DNA from: Rhizobium sp. NFR03
Lineage (GTDB): Bacteria; Pseudomonadota; Alphaproteobacteria; Rhizobiales; Rhizobiaceae
Length of the DNA: 64,000 bases
NCBI RefSeq assembly: GCF_900111275.1
Contig: NZ_FOGR01000002.1
Location: 434,001-498,000, forward strand
Reading direction: 5' to 3'
The position numbers and the translations under genes were made by a program. The notes beneath the pieces are model-generated. The model searched no databases and was not told the DNA's origin. It saw only the letters and a program-made list of their open reading frames with translations. Positions 8,575-18,099 of the stretch are shown in pieces; the stretch's first letter is position 1, and every line of letters begins with the position of its first letter.

Positions 8575-9806
8575 CAGGCAGGTTCCTTGAAGAGAACATT
8601 GGTGTCGAGAAGATAGCGTGAGAAAAGCGGCAGGCTCGCTCCGCCGATGGCGCGTGCCTCGGAGCCGACCGCACCTTCGATGATATCGGGCACGATCACG
8701 CCCTGCAGGTCGAGGTCCTGGACGGCCGCGCGCGTCGCGGCAACGATGCGCGCGCGCACCCAGCCGGGAAAGCCGCCGTCGATGACGGCCGCGGCAAAAT
8801 CGATGATCGAGGCGGCGGAGATGATGGCGCGGGCGAGCGCCTCGGCCGTCTGGACAATCCAGTCCTCCAGCGCCGCTCCGAAATCGACCCACTCCTCCGC
8901 GGTGTAATAGAGAGGCCGCGCATCAATGCCGCGCTCCCGCAGCATGTTCTCCAGCACGAAGATGGAAGCGACCTTGAGAAGCTGTTGCGTGCGCCCATCG
9001 CGACCCGGCACCTGCAAGGGGCCGAGCGCTCCGGCCGTTCCCGTGCGTCCCGAAAACAGCGCGGAGTTCAGCACGATACCGCCGCCGATGAAGGAGCCGA
9101 TGTAGAAATAGATGAAGTCCGGATAGTTCGCGCCGACACCGAACACGAGTTCGGCCCCGCAGGCGCTTGTCGCGTCGTTCTGCAGGTAGACAGGGTAAGA
9201 CGTGCGATCGGACACGGCAGCCTGCAGATCGAAATGTCGCCAGCTTTCCATCGCCTCGCTCGGCGCGCCGACTTCGGGCGCCCAGTTCCACAGTTCGAAC
9301 GGCGTGGCAATGCCGATGCCGGCAATCCGCGAGCGTTCGCCGGCACTCAGCATCCGCTCGAGCTTCGCCACGCCGTCCGTGATGAAGGCGAGAATGTCGT
9401 CCGGCATCGGGTAGGGATAGGGCTGGTGCAGGTTGAGGCGGATGGTGCCGACGAAATCCATCAGGATGAGATCCGCGCTGCGCCGGCCGATCTTGACGCC
9501 GAAGGAAAATACGGCGGACGGATTGAGATGCATGGGCACCGATGGCTGCCCGACGCGCCCGCGTGTCGGCTCGCCGCGAATGAGAAGCCCGTCTTTCTCC
9601 AGCGCGCGCATGATCACCGATACCGTCTGCGCCGATAGGCCCGATCGCCGCGCGATATCCGCCTTCGACAGCCCGTCATGGCGCCTGACGAGCGACATGA
9701 CGAGGCGCTCGTTGTGAGCCCGCACACGCGTCTGATTTGCCCCGCCTGCCGGGTCAACGACATCGGGCATGACAGGCAGCGTCTCCTGCTCGGTAAAATC
9801 GGTCAT
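8574..9806 (-). CDS. frcR: ROK family transcriptional regulator, probable FrcR
   Basis: A 410-residue protein with an N-terminal winged helix-turn-helix (residues about 30-85; GLSKADIARRSGLSAQTVSVIM) joined to a sugar-kinase-fold ROK domain. Similarity to NagC/XylR-type repressors that sense sugars is clear, and gene order (divergent from frcBCAK) identifies it as the probable Frc regulator. The usual ROK zinc-binding cysteine cluster is not obvious. ATG 9806 has GGGAGGA at ideal spacing; the ATG at 9821 does not. A perfect palindrome at 9916-9932 in the divergent promoter region is a good candidate operator. Confidence 0.86.
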   Translation of the reverse strand: MTDFTEQETLPVMPDVVDPAGGANQTRVRAHNERLVMSLVRRHDGLSKADIARRSGLSAQTVSVIMRALEKDGLLIRGEPTRGRVGQPSVPMHLNPSAVFSFGVKIGRRSADLILMDFVGTIRLNLHQPYPYPMPDDILAFITDGVAKLERMLSAGERSRIAGIGIATPFELWNWAPEVGAPSEAMESWRHFDLQAAVSDRTSYPVYLQNDATSACGAELVFGVGANYPDFIYFYIGSFIGGGIVLNSALFSGRTGTAGALGPLQVPGRDGRTQQLLKVASIFVLENMLRERGIDARPLYYTAEEWVDFGAALEDWIVQTAEALARAIISAASIIDFAAAVIDGGFPGWVRARIVAATRAAVQDLDLQGVIVPDIIEGAVGSEARAIGGASLPLFSRYLLDTNVLFKEPA

Positions 9807-9915
9807 TCCACGTCCTCCCATTCCGGCGCCTCACCGGAACCGTCCCTGTGCTTTTCTCTGCATGCTTGGCATGCGATTGCACAATCGACAGGCAGAGAAT
9901 GCCACAGGTTTTTAA

Positions 9916-9942
9916 TAAATCAATTTGATTTAGTTATTGACA
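9916..9942. promoter_or_regulatory. Candidate FrcR operator and frcB promoter
   Basis: TAAATCAA-T-TTGATTTA (9916-9932) is a perfect 8-bp inverted repeat with a 1-bp centre, AT-rich as in other ROK operators. TTGACA (9937-9942) follows immediately on the plus strand and could be the -35 of frcB. The -10 is unclear: TATTTC at 9958 gives a 15-bp spacer. A repressor bound here would cover the -35 region of frcB. Confidence 0.6.
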
Positions 9943-10063
9943 GGCAAAATCGTTTAGTATTTCCTGACTGACGGAAGCGCGGTTTATTGCGGAGGACGTA
10001 ACGATCGCGAAGCCTGACGGGCCGGGAACCCGGCTCAACATTTTGATCCTTGGGAGGATATCC

Positions 10064-11086
10064 ATGAAGAATCTCGTTACCGCCGGTATCGGCGCGCTGG
10101 CGCTCGGCGTCGTTTTCGCGGGCTCGGCACAGGCTGCCGACACGACGGTCTGCCTCATCACCAAGACGGATACGAACCCCTTCTTCGTCAAGATGAAGGA
10201 AGGCGCCGAAGCCAAGGCCAAGGAACTGGGTGTCACGCTCAAGGCCTATGCCGGCAAGATCGACGGCGATAGCGAAAGCCAGGTTGCGGCCATCGAAACC
10301 TGCATCGCCGATGGCGCCAAGGGTATCCTGATCGCCGCTTCCGACACCAAGGGCATCGTCCCCACCGTCAAGCAGGCCCGCGACGCCGGCCTCCTCGTCA
10401 TCGCTCTCGACACGCCGCTCGAGCCGGCCGATAGCGCCGACGCGACGTTTGCGACCGACAACCTTCTCGCCGGCAAGCTGATCGGCCAGTGGGCCGCTGC
10501 CACCCTGGGCGATGCCGCCAAGGATGCCAAGGTCGCCTTCCTCGATCTGACGCCTTCGCAGCCTTCCGTCGACGTCATGCGCGACCAGGGCTTCATGATG
10601 GGCTTTGGCATCGACCCCAAGGACCCGAACAAGATCGGCGACGAGGACGATGCACGCATCGTCGGCCACGATATCACCAACGGCAACGAAGAAGGCGGTC
10701 GTACCGCCATGGAAAACCTTCTCCAGAAGGATCCGACCATCAACGTCGTTCACACGATCAACGAGCCGGCCGCTGCCGGCGCCTACGAAGCGCTCAAGGC
10801 CGTCGGCCGCGAGAAGGACGTGCTGATCGTATCCGTCGATGGCGGTTGCCCCGGCATCAAGAACGTCGAGGATGGCGTCATCGGTGCGACCTCGCAGCAG
10901 TACCCGCTGCAGATGGCGGCGCTCGGCGTCGAGGCCATCAAGAAGTTCGCCGATACCGGCGAAAAGCCGCAGCCGACCCCCGGCAAGGCCTTCTACGACA
11001 CGGGCGTCTCGCTCGTCACCGGCAAGCCTGCCGCAGGCGTCGAATCCATCGACGTCAAGGCCGGCACGGACAAGTGCTGGGGCTGA
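10064..11086 (+). CDS. frcB: Fructose ABC transporter periplasmic binding protein FrcB
   Basis: A 340-residue periplasmic sugar-binding protein of the RbsB class (peripla_BP_4). Residues 1-25 form a signal peptide ([15 protein letters not shown], cleavage after SAQA). The mature part starts [17 protein letters not shown] and contains DVMRDQGF and [11 protein letters not shown] typical of the class. ATG 10064 follows GGGAGG. It opens the frcBCAK cluster; in Sinorhizobium the Frc system takes up fructose, mannose and ribose. A terminator-like hairpin follows the stop, which would make the binding protein more abundant than the membrane parts. Confidence 0.93.
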   Translation: MKNLVTAGIGALALGVVFAGSAQAADTTVCLITKTDTNPFFVKMKEGAEAKAKELGVTLKAYAGKIDGDSESQVAAIETCIADGAKGILIAASDTKGIVPTVKQARDAGLLVIALDTPLEPADSADATFATDNLLAGKLIGQWAAATLGDAAKDAKVAFLDLTPSQPSVDVMRDQGFMMGFGIDPKDPNKIGDEDDARIVGHDITNGNEEGGRTAMENLLQKDPTINVVHTINEPAAAGAYEALKAVGREKDVLIVSVDGGCPGIKNVEDGVIGATSQQYPLQMAALGVEAIKKFADTGEKPQPTPGKAFYDTGVSLVTGKPAAGVESIDVKAGTDKCWG

Positions 11087-11111
11087 GCCCCACGCCGATC
11101 CACGATGCGAG

Positions 11112-11135
11112 GGGCGGCTTCGGCCGCCCTTTTTT
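11112..11135 (+). terminator. Intrinsic terminator/attenuator between frcB and frcC
   Basis: GGGCGGC (11112-11118), TTCG tetraloop and GCCGCCC (11123-11129) are followed by six T residues. It lies 25 bp after the frcB stop and 100 bp before frcC, inside the operon, so it probably lets only part of the transcripts continue into frcC. Confidence 0.85.
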
Positions 11136-11237
11136 CAAACATGCCAATCTTGACCCGTCATCCCGACGAAGCGCCCGGTCTTGCGCGACCTCTCCCTTGA
11201 GGTCATCCGCACAGGCCGCCAAGCGGAGGATATATTG

Positions 11238-12320
11238 ATGAGCGAGCCAACAGCCGCTGCGCGGCCCTCGCAGGACTACGAGTCCGTCCTGTCCGGAAGT
11301 TCCAAGACGGTTGCGTCTTTCGACACAGACCGCAAGACACCTGTCCAGCACTTCCAGCATTTCCTGCATTCGCGCCCCTCGGCCGTGCCGTTGATCGTGC
11401 TCGTGCTGTCGCTGGTCGTCTTCGGCTCGATCCTCGGATCCAAGTTCTTTTCCGCCTTCTCCCTGACGCTGATCCTTCAGCAGGTGGCCATCACCGGCAT
11501 TATCGGTGCGGCGCAGACGCTGATCATAATGACGGCCGGCATCGATCTCTCGGTCGGTGCCATCATGGTGCTCTCCTCCGTCGTCATGGGGCAGTTCGTG
11601 TTCCGCTACGGTCTTCCGGCGGAACTCGCCATTCTCTGCGGCTTCGCCGTCGGTGCCGCCTGCGGCGCGATCAACGGCTGGCTGGTTGCCCGCATGAAGC
11701 TGCCGCCCTTCATCGTCACGCTCGGCATGTGGCAGATCATTCTCGCCTCCAACTTCCTCTATTCGGCCAACGAGACGATCCGCAGCCAGGATATCGAGGC
11801 GACCGCGCCGCTCCTCAAGTTCTTCGCTGAACCCGTCCGTCTCGGCGGCGCGGTGTTCACCTATGGCGTCTTTGCCATGTTCCTGCTCGTCATGCTGCTC
11901 TGGTACGTGCTGAACAAGACCGCCTGGGGCCGCCATCTTTATGCCGTGGGCGATGATCCGGTGGCCGCCGAACTTGCCGGCGTCAACGTCAAGCGCATGC
12001 TGCTCTCCGTCTACACGATCTCCGGCGTCATCTGCGCGCTCGGCGGCTGGGCTCTCATCGGTCGTATCGGTTCCGTCTCGCCCACGGCCGGCCAGTTCGC
12101 CAACATCGAATCCATTACGGCGGTCGTGATCGGCGGCATCTCGCTCTTCGGCGGGCGCGGCTCCATCATGGGCATGCTGTTCGGGGCGCTCATCGTCGGC
12201 GTCTTCCAGCTCGGCCTGCGCCTCGTCGGCACGGATCCGCAGTGGACCTATCTCATGATCGGCGTGCTCATCATCGCCGCCGTTGCAATCGACCAGTGGA
12301 TCAGAAAGGTAGCCGGCTGA
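11238..12320 (+). CDS. frcC: Fructose ABC transporter permease FrcC
   Basis: A 360-residue inner-membrane permease of the RbsC/AraH (BPD_transp_2) class with a hydrophilic N-terminus of about 50 residues and then 8-10 membrane segments. The conserved ITAGIDLS-like motif appears as MTAGIDLSVGAIMVLSSVVMG, and FGGRGSIMGMLFGALI near the end is the other family signature. ATG 11238 has GCGGAGGA upstream; residues encoded before it do not look conserved. Its stop overlaps the frcA start (TGATG at 12318-12322). Confidence 0.93.
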   Translation: MSEPTAAARPSQDYESVLSGSSKTVASFDTDRKTPVQHFQHFLHSRPSAVPLIVLVLSLVVFGSILGSKFFSAFSLTLILQQVAITGIIGAAQTLIIMTAGIDLSVGAIMVLSSVVMGQFVFRYGLPAELAILCGFAVGAACGAINGWLVARMKLPPFIVTLGMWQIILASNFLYSANETIRSQDIEATAPLLKFFAEPVRLGGAVFTYGVFAMFLLVMLLWYVLNKTAWGRHLYAVGDDPVAAELAGVNVKRMLLSVYTISGVICALGGWALIGRIGSVSPTAGQFANIESITAVVIGGISLFGGRGSIMGMLFGALIVGVFQLGLRLVGTDPQWTYLMIGVLIIAAVAIDQWIRKVAG

Positions 12321-13117
12321 TGAACGCGCCCTCCTATTCCGAAGCTCCCATCCTCACCGGCCGCGGTCTCGTCAAGCGATATGGCCGGGTCACCGCCCTC
12401 GATCATGCGGATTTCGATCTGCACAAGGGCGAGATCCTCGCTGTCATCGGCGACAACGGTGCCGGCAAGTCCTCGCTGATCAAGGCGATCTCCGGCGCGA
12501 TCAAGCCGGATGAAGGCGAGATCCGCCTGGACGGCCAGCTGATCAGCTTCAAGTCGCCGATCGAGGCGCAGAAGGCCGGCATCGAGACCGTCTACCAGAA
12601 CCTTGCCGTATCGCCGGCGCTGTCGATTGCCGACAACATGTTTCTCGGCCGCGAGATCCGCAAACCCGGCGTTCTCGGCTCCGTTTTCCGCATGCTCGAC
12701 AAGAGTGCGATGGAGAAATTCGCGCGCGACAAGCTGTCCGAACTCGGCCTGATGACCATCCAGAACATCAACCAGGCCGTGGAAACGCTCTCCGGCGGTC
12801 AGCGTCAGGGCGTGGCCGTAGCCCGTGCCGCAGCCTTCGGCTCCAAGCTCGTCATTCTCGATGAGCCCACGGCAGCCCTCGGCGTCAAGGAAAGCCGGCG
12901 CGTGTTGGAGCTGATCCTCGACGTACGCTCGCGCGGCATGCCGATCGTGCTGATTTCGCACAACATGCCGCATGTCTTCGAGGTTGCCGACCGCATCCAC
13001 ATCCATCGTCTCGGCAAGCGCCTCTGCGTCATCAATCCGAAGGATTATACGATGTCGGATGCCGTGGCCTTCATGACCGGCGCCAAGGAACCCCCGCGCG
13101 AGGCGCTGGCGGCATGA
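12320..13117 (+). CDS. frcA: Fructose ABC transporter ATP-binding protein FrcA
   Basis: A 265-residue ATPase with Walker A (GDNGAGKSSLIKAI), signature (LSGGQRQGVAVARA), Walker B (LVILDEPTAALG) and a switch histidine (LISHNM). Most sugar-importer ATPases of this class (RbsA, XylG, MglA) carry two fused ATPase domains and are about 500 residues; FrcA has only one, as in Sinorhizobium, so a homodimer must drive transport. It overlaps frcC by one base upstream and frcK by four bases downstream. Confidence 0.94.
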   Translation: MNAPSYSEAPILTGRGLVKRYGRVTALDHADFDLHKGEILAVIGDNGAGKSSLIKAISGAIKPDEGEIRLDGQLISFKSPIEAQKAGIETVYQNLAVSPALSIADNMFLGREIRKPGVLGSVFRMLDKSAMEKFARDKLSELGLMTIQNINQAVETLSGGQRQGVAVARAAAFGSKLVILDEPTAALGVKESRRVLELILDVRSRGMPIVLISHNMPHVFEVADRIHIHRLGKRLCVINPKDYTMSDAVAFMTGAKEPPREALAA

Positions 13118-13749
13118 CACGGACCGTTGGCGAGATTGCCGATCTCGTTCTCGACCGGGCGGCAGGTGCCGCCCGTTTCATCGTCGCGATTGCCGGCCCT
13201 CCGGGTGCCGGCAAATCGACGCTGGCCGATGCGCTGCATGCCGAATTTGCGGCACGTGGCGAAACATCGGCCATCCTGCCCATGGACGGCTTCCATTTGG
13301 ACAACGGCATCCTTGAGGAACGCGGCCTGCTGAAACGCAAGGGCGCGCCGGAAACTTTCGACGTGCGCGGCTTCCTCGATATCGTCACGGCCGTGCGTCG
13401 GGGTGACGAGGAGGTGCTGGTGCCGGTCTTCGACCGCTCCCGCGAGATCGCCATCGCATCGGCCCGCGCCGTTGCGCCGGAGACCCGCTTCATCCTCGCC
13501 GAAGGCAACTATCTGCTGCTGGACGAGGCGCCGTGGAAACGGCTCGCGCCGCTTTTCGACCTCACGATCTTCGTGGGTCCGGCCTATGCGGTGCTGGAGG
13601 AACGGCTGCGCGAGCGCTGGATCCATTACGGCCTCGACGAAGAGGCCATCCGCTGGAAACTCTATGGAAACGACCTGCCGAACGGAGAGCGCATCTGCAA
13701 TGGCTCCAGACCAGCGGATGTCACGCTCGAGGTTTTCGAGGAGCCGTGA
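13114..13749 (+). CDS. frcK: FrcK, P-loop kinase of the fructose-transport operon
   Basis: A 211-residue P-loop kinase related to phosphoribulokinase, uridine kinase and pantothenate kinase, with Walker A at [15 protein letters not shown] and a [10 protein letters not shown] substrate-loop motif typical of this group. It overlaps frcA by four bases (ATGA). In Sinorhizobium the equivalent gene is frcK, proposed to phosphorylate a sugar or nucleoside linked to the transporter; its actual substrate is not firmly known. Fructokinase proper is encoded at 16169. Confidence 0.85.
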   Translation: MTRTVGEIADLVLDRAAGAARFIVAIAGPPGAGKSTLADALHAEFAARGETSAILPMDGFHLDNGILEERGLLKRKGAPETFDVRGFLDIVTAVRRGDEEVLVPVFDRSREIAIASARAVAPETRFILAEGNYLLLDEAPWKRLAPLFDLTIFVGPAYAVLEERLRERWIHYGLDEEAIRWKLYGNDLPNGERICNGSRPADVTLEVFEEP

Positions 13750-13903
13750 TCGGAGAGGCCATCTGGCCATTGTCATCAGCGGCTCGATGAGGCAAACGGG
13801 AGCAGGCAGCCCGAGCCCCGAGCAGGGCGACACGACCGCGAGCAATGCGGAACGTCTCGGGCCCTTAGGGGCTCGCGTATATCCGCTGGAGGACAGGCAG
13901 ACG

Positions 13904-14968
13904 ATGAGCGACCACCAGACGACCACCCTCACCATCCGCCGACCTGACGATTGGCACCTTCATCTGCGCGACGGCGACATGCTGAAAGGCGTCCTGCCCG
14001 ACACCAGCCGCCATTTCGCCCGTGCCATCATCATGCCCAATCTGGTGCCGCCCGTTGTGACCACGGCAGACGCCGAGGCATACCGCGCCCGCATCCTCGC
14101 TGCCCTTCCTGCGGGCGACCGTTTCGAGCCCCTGATGACGCTCTATCTCACGGAGCACACGGAGGCAGCCGACGTTGCCGAGGGCAAGGCAAGCGGGCTC
14201 ATCCACGCCGTCAAGCTGTATCCCGCCGGTGCCACGACCAATTCGCATGGTGGCGTCCGTGACCTCGAAAAGGTCATGCCGGTGCTGGAGAAGATGGCCG
14301 AGATCGGCTTGCCGCTCTGCGTACACGGCGAAGTCACGACGCCGGAGGTCGATATCTTCGACCGTGAGGCCGTCTTCATCGAAACGGTCCTCGACCCCTT
14401 GCGCCGTCGCCTGCCGGACCTCAAGGTGACGATGGAGCACGTGACGACGCAGGATGGCGTCGATTACATCAAAAACGCCGACAAGAACCTCGCCGGCTCG
14501 ATCACCACGCACCACCTGATCATCAATCGCAACGCTCTGCTCGTCGGCGGCATCCGCCCACATTATTACTGCCTCCCCGTCGCCAAGCGCGAGGTGCACC
14601 GGCTGGCGCTGCGCAAGGCCGCAACGTCCGGCGATACGAGATTCTTCCTTGGCACCGACAGCGCCCCGCATGTCGACCCGCTGAAGGAATGCGCCTGCGG
14701 CTGTGCCGGCGTCTATACCTCTGTGAACACGATGAGTTGCCTCGCGCATGTTTTCGAGCAGGAAGGTGCGCTCGAAAAGCTTGAAGCCTTCGCATCCCGC
14801 AATGGTCCCGCGTGGTACGGCCTGCCGGTCAACGAGGACACGATCACGCTCGTCCGCCGCGACGAGGCGGTAGCGTATCCCGCAAAGATCGAGACGGGGG
14901 CCGGTCCCGTGACGGTGTTCGATCCGATGTTTCCGCTGCACTGGGCTGTGGAGGACGCGCATGGCTGA
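13904..14968 (+). CDS. pyrC: Dihydroorotase PyrC (class II)
   Basis: PyrC closes carbamoyl-aspartate to dihydroorotate in pyrimidine synthesis. The 354-residue length and N-terminal [13 protein letters not shown] motif (zinc-binding HxH) match the E. coli-like class II enzyme. [11 protein letters not shown] carries the bridging lysine, and further metal ligands lie in HGE, HHL and the catalytic-aspartate region GTDSAPH. ATG 13904 follows GGAGG. The 154-bp gap from frcK contains complementary arms CGAGCCCC (13812-13819) and GGGGCTCG (13868-13875), possibly a leader structure. The next gene overlaps its end by eight bases. Confidence 0.95.
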   Translation: MSDHQTTTLTIRRPDDWHLHLRDGDMLKGVLPDTSRHFARAIIMPNLVPPVVTTADAEAYRARILAALPAGDRFEPLMTLYLTEHTEAADVAEGKASGLIHAVKLYPAGATTNSHGGVRDLEKVMPVLEKMAEIGLPLCVHGEVTTPEVDIFDREAVFIETVLDPLRRRLPDLKVTMEHVTTQDGVDYIKNADKNLAGSITTHHLIINRNALLVGGIRPHYYCLPVAKREVHRLALRKAATSGDTRFFLGTDSAPHVDPLKECACGCAGVYTSVNTMSCLAHVFEQEGALEKLEAFASRNGPAWYGLPVNEDTITLVRRDEAVAYPAKIETGAGPVTVFDPMFPLHWAVEDAHG

Positions 14969-15344
14969 CGAGCGCGCCGAGGTCGGCATCAAGCCGGCGA
15001 TCCCGATCTTCCGGATCTTCTCGGTGGAGAAGGCCATGGAGTTCTATCTGGGCTTTCTCGGTTTCAAGCTGGATTGGGAGCATCGCTTCAGCGAGACCAT
15101 GCCGCTCTACGGACAGGTCTCGCGGGATGGGCTGACGCTTCACCTGAGCGAACATGCGGGCGACACGACGCCCGGCACCCGCATCTTCGTGCCTGTAGGG
15201 GACGCGACATCGCTGCAGGCCGAGCTTGCCGGCCGCAACTATGCCTACATGAAGCCGGGTCTCGAAACCGTCCCCTGGGGACTGGAGGTCACGGTTACGG
15301 ATCCCTTCGCCAACCGCATCACATTCTGCGAGCAGAGGTCCTGA
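14961..15344 (+). CDS. VOC (glyoxalase/bleomycin-resistance) superfamily protein
   Basis: A 127-residue protein of the vicinal oxygen chelate fold: [27 protein letters not shown] at the start and [17 protein letters not shown] at the end match the bleomycin-resistance subgroup (N-terminal beta strand, FY-LGF helix, final NxxxF-E strand). Such proteins bind or modify small molecules; the ligand cannot be read here. It overlaps pyrC by eight bases and precedes pyrE by 60 bp, so it is co-transcribed with pyrimidine genes. Confidence 0.85.
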   Translation: MADERAEVGIKPAIPIFRIFSVEKAMEFYLGFLGFKLDWEHRFSETMPLYGQVSRDGLTLHLSEHAGDTTPGTRIFVPVGDATSLQAELAGRNYAYMKPGLETVPWGLEVTVTDPFANRITFCEQRS

Positions 15345-15404
15345 CGCAGGAACCTTCGCCGCCTGCCGCCACGCTCTGAGCCTTCGACACCAAGGAACCC
15401 CATC

Positions 15405-16100
15405 ATGATCCCCACATCCTTCCCCGATAAAGCCGTCATGGCCGAACTGCTGGCGAAAATGCTGTGGGAGATCAAGGCGGTGCACTTCCGGGCCGACCAG
15501 CCCTACAAGCTCGCCTCCGGCATGGCGAGCCCGGTCTACATCGACTGCCGCAAGCTGATTTCCTATCCGCGCATCCGCTCTGCCGTTATGGATTTCGCGG
15601 CCGTCACCGTCATGCGCGAGGCGGGCTTTGAAAAATTCGACGTGATCGCCGGCGGCGAGACGGCGGGCATCCCCTTTGCCGCGATGCTGGCCGAGCGCCT
15701 GGCGCTGCCGATGATCTACGTGCGCAAGGCGCCGAAGGGGCATGGCCGGACGAACCAGATCGAGGGCCACATGCCGGAAGGCGCTCGCGTCCTCGTCATC
15801 GAGGACCTGACGACGGCCGGCGTCTCCATGTTCACCTTCATCGATGCCATCCGGGCTGCCGGCGGGGTCGTCGATCACGGCATGGCTCTGTTCTACTACG
15901 ATATCTTTCCCGAGGGCCGCGCCAACATGGCCAAGAAGGGCATTACGCTCCATAACATCGCGACATGGCGCAATGTGCTGGCCGTGGCCCGGGAAGACAA
16001 GCTTTTCGATGCGGACACGCTGGCAAGCGTCGAGGCCTTCCTCGATGCGCCGCTCGAGTGGTCGGGCCGACACGGTGGTGTCTCCACCCTGGCGGGCTGA
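15405..16100 (+). CDS. pyrE: Orotate phosphoribosyltransferase PyrE
   Basis: PyrE joins orotate to PRPP to give orotidine 5'-monophosphate. The 231-residue protein shows the PRPP-binding motif [14 protein letters not shown] (a type I phosphoribosyltransferase loop), the [11 protein letters not shown] region and the flexible catalytic loop [26 protein letters not shown] binds orotate. Its N-terminus is slightly longer than that of E. coli PyrE. It sits downstream of pyrC and the VOC gene on the same strand. Confidence 0.95.
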   Translation: MIPTSFPDKAVMAELLAKMLWEIKAVHFRADQPYKLASGMASPVYIDCRKLISYPRIRSAVMDFAAVTVMREAGFEKFDVIAGGETAGIPFAAMLAERLALPMIYVRKAPKGHGRTNQIEGHMPEGARVLVIEDLTTAGVSMFTFIDAIRAAGGVVDHGMALFYYDIFPEGRANMAKKGITLHNIATWRNVLAVAREDKLFDADTLASVEAFLDAPLEWSGRHGGVSTLAG

Positions 16101-16168
16101 GCCTCCCGGGAGGCTGATCCACCGACAGAACTATTTTCGCAACACCTGACGTCCCAAGAGGAAGAAAC

Positions 16169-17095
16169 ATGATCATCTGCTGCGGCGAAGCCCTGATCGA
16201 TATGCTGCCGCGCGAATCCACGCTCGGCGAACCTGCCTTTGCGCCCTATGCAGGCGGTGCGATCTTCAACACGGCGATCGCGCTCGGCCGCCTCGGCATT
16301 CCCACCGGCTTCTTCACCGGTCTGTCCAGCGATATGTTCGGCGATATTCTCCGCGACACGCTGAAGAGCAGCAATGTCGATTTCACACCTTCGGCCACAT
16401 CGGATCTTCACACGACGCTCGCCGTGGTGAAGCTGGTCAACGGTTCGGCAACCTACGCCTTCTTCGATGAGAACAGCGCCGGCCGCATGATCACCGAAGC
16501 CGATCTGCCGGCGCTTGGCGATGTCTGTGAAGCGCTCCACTTCGGCGCCATCAGCCTGATCCCCGAACCCTGCGGCTCGACCTACGAGGCGTTGATGACG
16601 CGGGAGCACGAAAAGCGCGTGATCTCGTTCGATCCGAACATTCGCCCGGGCTTCATCAAGGATGCGGAAGCCCATAAGGCGCGCATGCTGCGCATGGCCG
16701 CCATGTCGGATATCGTGAAGTTTTCCGACGAGGATCTCGACTGGTTCGGTGAGGAGGGGGATCACGAAACGCTTGTCGGGCAGTGGCTTGCCCGCGGCCC
16801 GAAGCTTGTCGTCATCACCAAGGGCGCTGATGGTGCCGATGCCTATACGGCACGCGGCAAGGTTTCCGTTCCCGGCGAGAAGGTAACGGTCGTCGATACG
16901 GTCGGCGCCGGCGATACGTTCGACGCTGGCATCCTGGCCTCGCTGAAAATGAACAATCTGCTGACGAAGGACGCCGTGGCGAACCTGAGCGATGAGGCCA
17001 TCCAGGCTGCCTTGGCTCTCGGCGCGAAGGCCGCTTCCGTCACGGTCTCCCGCGCCGGCGCCAATCCGCCCTGGGCCTACGAGATCGGCTTGTAA
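16169..17095 (+). CDS. frk: PfkB-family carbohydrate kinase, probable fructokinase
   Basis: A 308-residue ribokinase/PfkB-fold kinase. The N-terminal CCGEALIDML and GGAIFNTAIALGRLG match the first PfkB signature, and DTVGAGDTFDAGIL is the second, with the catalytic Asp and anion hole. Fructokinases of this type make fructose 6-phosphate. Position between the fructose transporter cluster and pgi supports that substrate. It is 68 bp downstream of pyrE; a GC-rich hairpin follows the stop. Confidence 0.88.
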   Translation: MIICCGEALIDMLPRESTLGEPAFAPYAGGAIFNTAIALGRLGIPTGFFTGLSSDMFGDILRDTLKSSNVDFTPSATSDLHTTLAVVKLVNGSATYAFFDENSAGRMITEADLPALGDVCEALHFGAISLIPEPCGSTYEALMTREHEKRVISFDPNIRPGFIKDAEAHKARMLRMAAMSDIVKFSDEDLDWFGEEGDHETLVGQWLARGPKLVVITKGADGADAYTARGKVSVPGEKVTVVDTVGAGDTFDAGILASLKMNNLLTKDAVANLSDEAIQAALALGAKAASVTVSRAGANPPWAYEIGL

Positions 17096-17109
17096 CCGAG
17101 ATGTTCTGA

Positions 17110-17136
17110 CGGCGCGCCATGTTCGAAGGCGCGCCG
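17110..17136. terminator. GC-rich hairpin between converging genes
   Basis: CGGCGCGCC (17110-17118) and GGCGCGCCG (17128-17136) make a perfect 9-bp stem with a 9-nt loop. It has no T tract but lies just after frk and just after the opposing transpeptidase gene, so it may end transcription from both sides. Confidence 0.45.
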
Positions 17137-17145
17137 ACGATGGTC

Positions 17146-17856
17146 CTACTGATGCACGACGATGCGCGCGTGATACGGCACGCGCGTGTAGAGGTCGATG
17201 ATGTCCTGATTTATCAGGCGCACGCAGCCGGAGGAGACGGCCTTGCCGATCGAGCGCCATTCCGGGCTGCCGTGCAGCCGGTACAGCGTGTCCTGTCCGT
17301 TCTGGAAGATATACAGCGCACGCGCGCCGAGCGGGTTCTTCAGGCCCGGCTCCATGCCGCCGTTCTCGATGGAATAGCGGGCAAGCTCCGGCTGGCGCGC
17401 AACCATCTCGTTCGGTGGCTTCCAGCGCGGCCAGTGCTGACGCCAGTGAATGGTACCTTCGCCCTGCCAGGCAAAACCCTCGCGACCGATGCCGACGCCG
17501 TAGCGCATGGCCGTGCCGCCGGGCTCGGTGATGTAGAGGAACCGGCCGGGCGTATCCACGACGACGGTGTTTTCCGGCTCGCCCGTCGTGTTGGCCACGC
17601 GCTGCCGATAGAAGCGGGGATCGATCTCACGGTAGGGGATGGCGGGGATCAGAATGCCGTCATCTTCCACCGCGCCGTACATGACTGCAAGGTCTTCCTC
17701 CGTTGGCGGCAGGATCGGGCGGCTGATGACCGGCGGCACCGGCGGCGTGCGCACGCCGGTCGAGGTCGTACAGCCGGCTATCATAGCGGCAGAGGAAAGT
17801 GCGCCGAGCAGGAAGGTGCGGCGCGAAAACGGATCGGCGATGTCGGTCGGTGTCAT
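17146..17856 (-). CDS. L,D-transpeptidase (YkuD domain), exported
   Basis: A 236-residue protein. RRTFLLGALSSAAMIAGC near the N-terminus looks like a Tat-type twin-arginine signal ending in a possible lipobox (AGC). The YkuD domain covers about residues 90-236, with HGSPEWRSIGKAVSSGCVRL holding the catalytic His and Cys. Such enzymes make 3-3 peptidoglycan cross-links or attach proteins to the wall; rhizobia have many. It is convergent with frk. The ATG at 17856 is the only reasonable start before the signal. Confidence 0.92.
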   Translation of the reverse strand: MTPTDIADPFSRRTFLLGALSSAAMIAGCTTSTGVRTPPVPPVISRPILPPTEEDLAVMYGAVEDDGILIPAIPYREIDPRFYRQRVANTTGEPENTVVVDTPGRFLYITEPGGTAMRYGVGIGREGFAWQGEGTIHWRQHWPRWKPPNEMVARQPELARYSIENGGMEPGLKNPLGARALYIFQNGQDTLYRLHGSPEWRSIGKAVSSGCVRLINQDIIDLYTRVPYHARIVVHQ

Positions 17857-18035
17857 ATGCAGTGCCCCGGTGAGCCCTGATCTCTACCCCCCGGAAGCAC
17901 AGGCACAAGGTGAGATTCGATCACGTTTCCCGGAAACAAAGGCAAGTCGGCGGAAAGCCGGCCGGTGTCGCCGCGGGGCAACAGTTTTGGATGAGGTCAG
18001 GGAGCCTGCAAGAGCTTGCGGACAATGGTGAGTGG

Positions 18036-18066
18036 AGAGATCTCCTCCCGTGGGGGAAGATCTCTA
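18036..18066. other. Inverted repeat downstream of pgi
   Basis: AGAGATCT and AGATCTCT are perfect 8-bp arms continued by a partly paired inner stem, lying about 35 bp past the pgi stop. There is no T tract on the pgi-sense strand, so it is at best a weak terminator or an mRNA 3' stabiliser. Confidence 0.35.
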
Positions 18067-18099
18067 TCGCAGGAGCCGAGTGTCGATGATGACGGTGCG

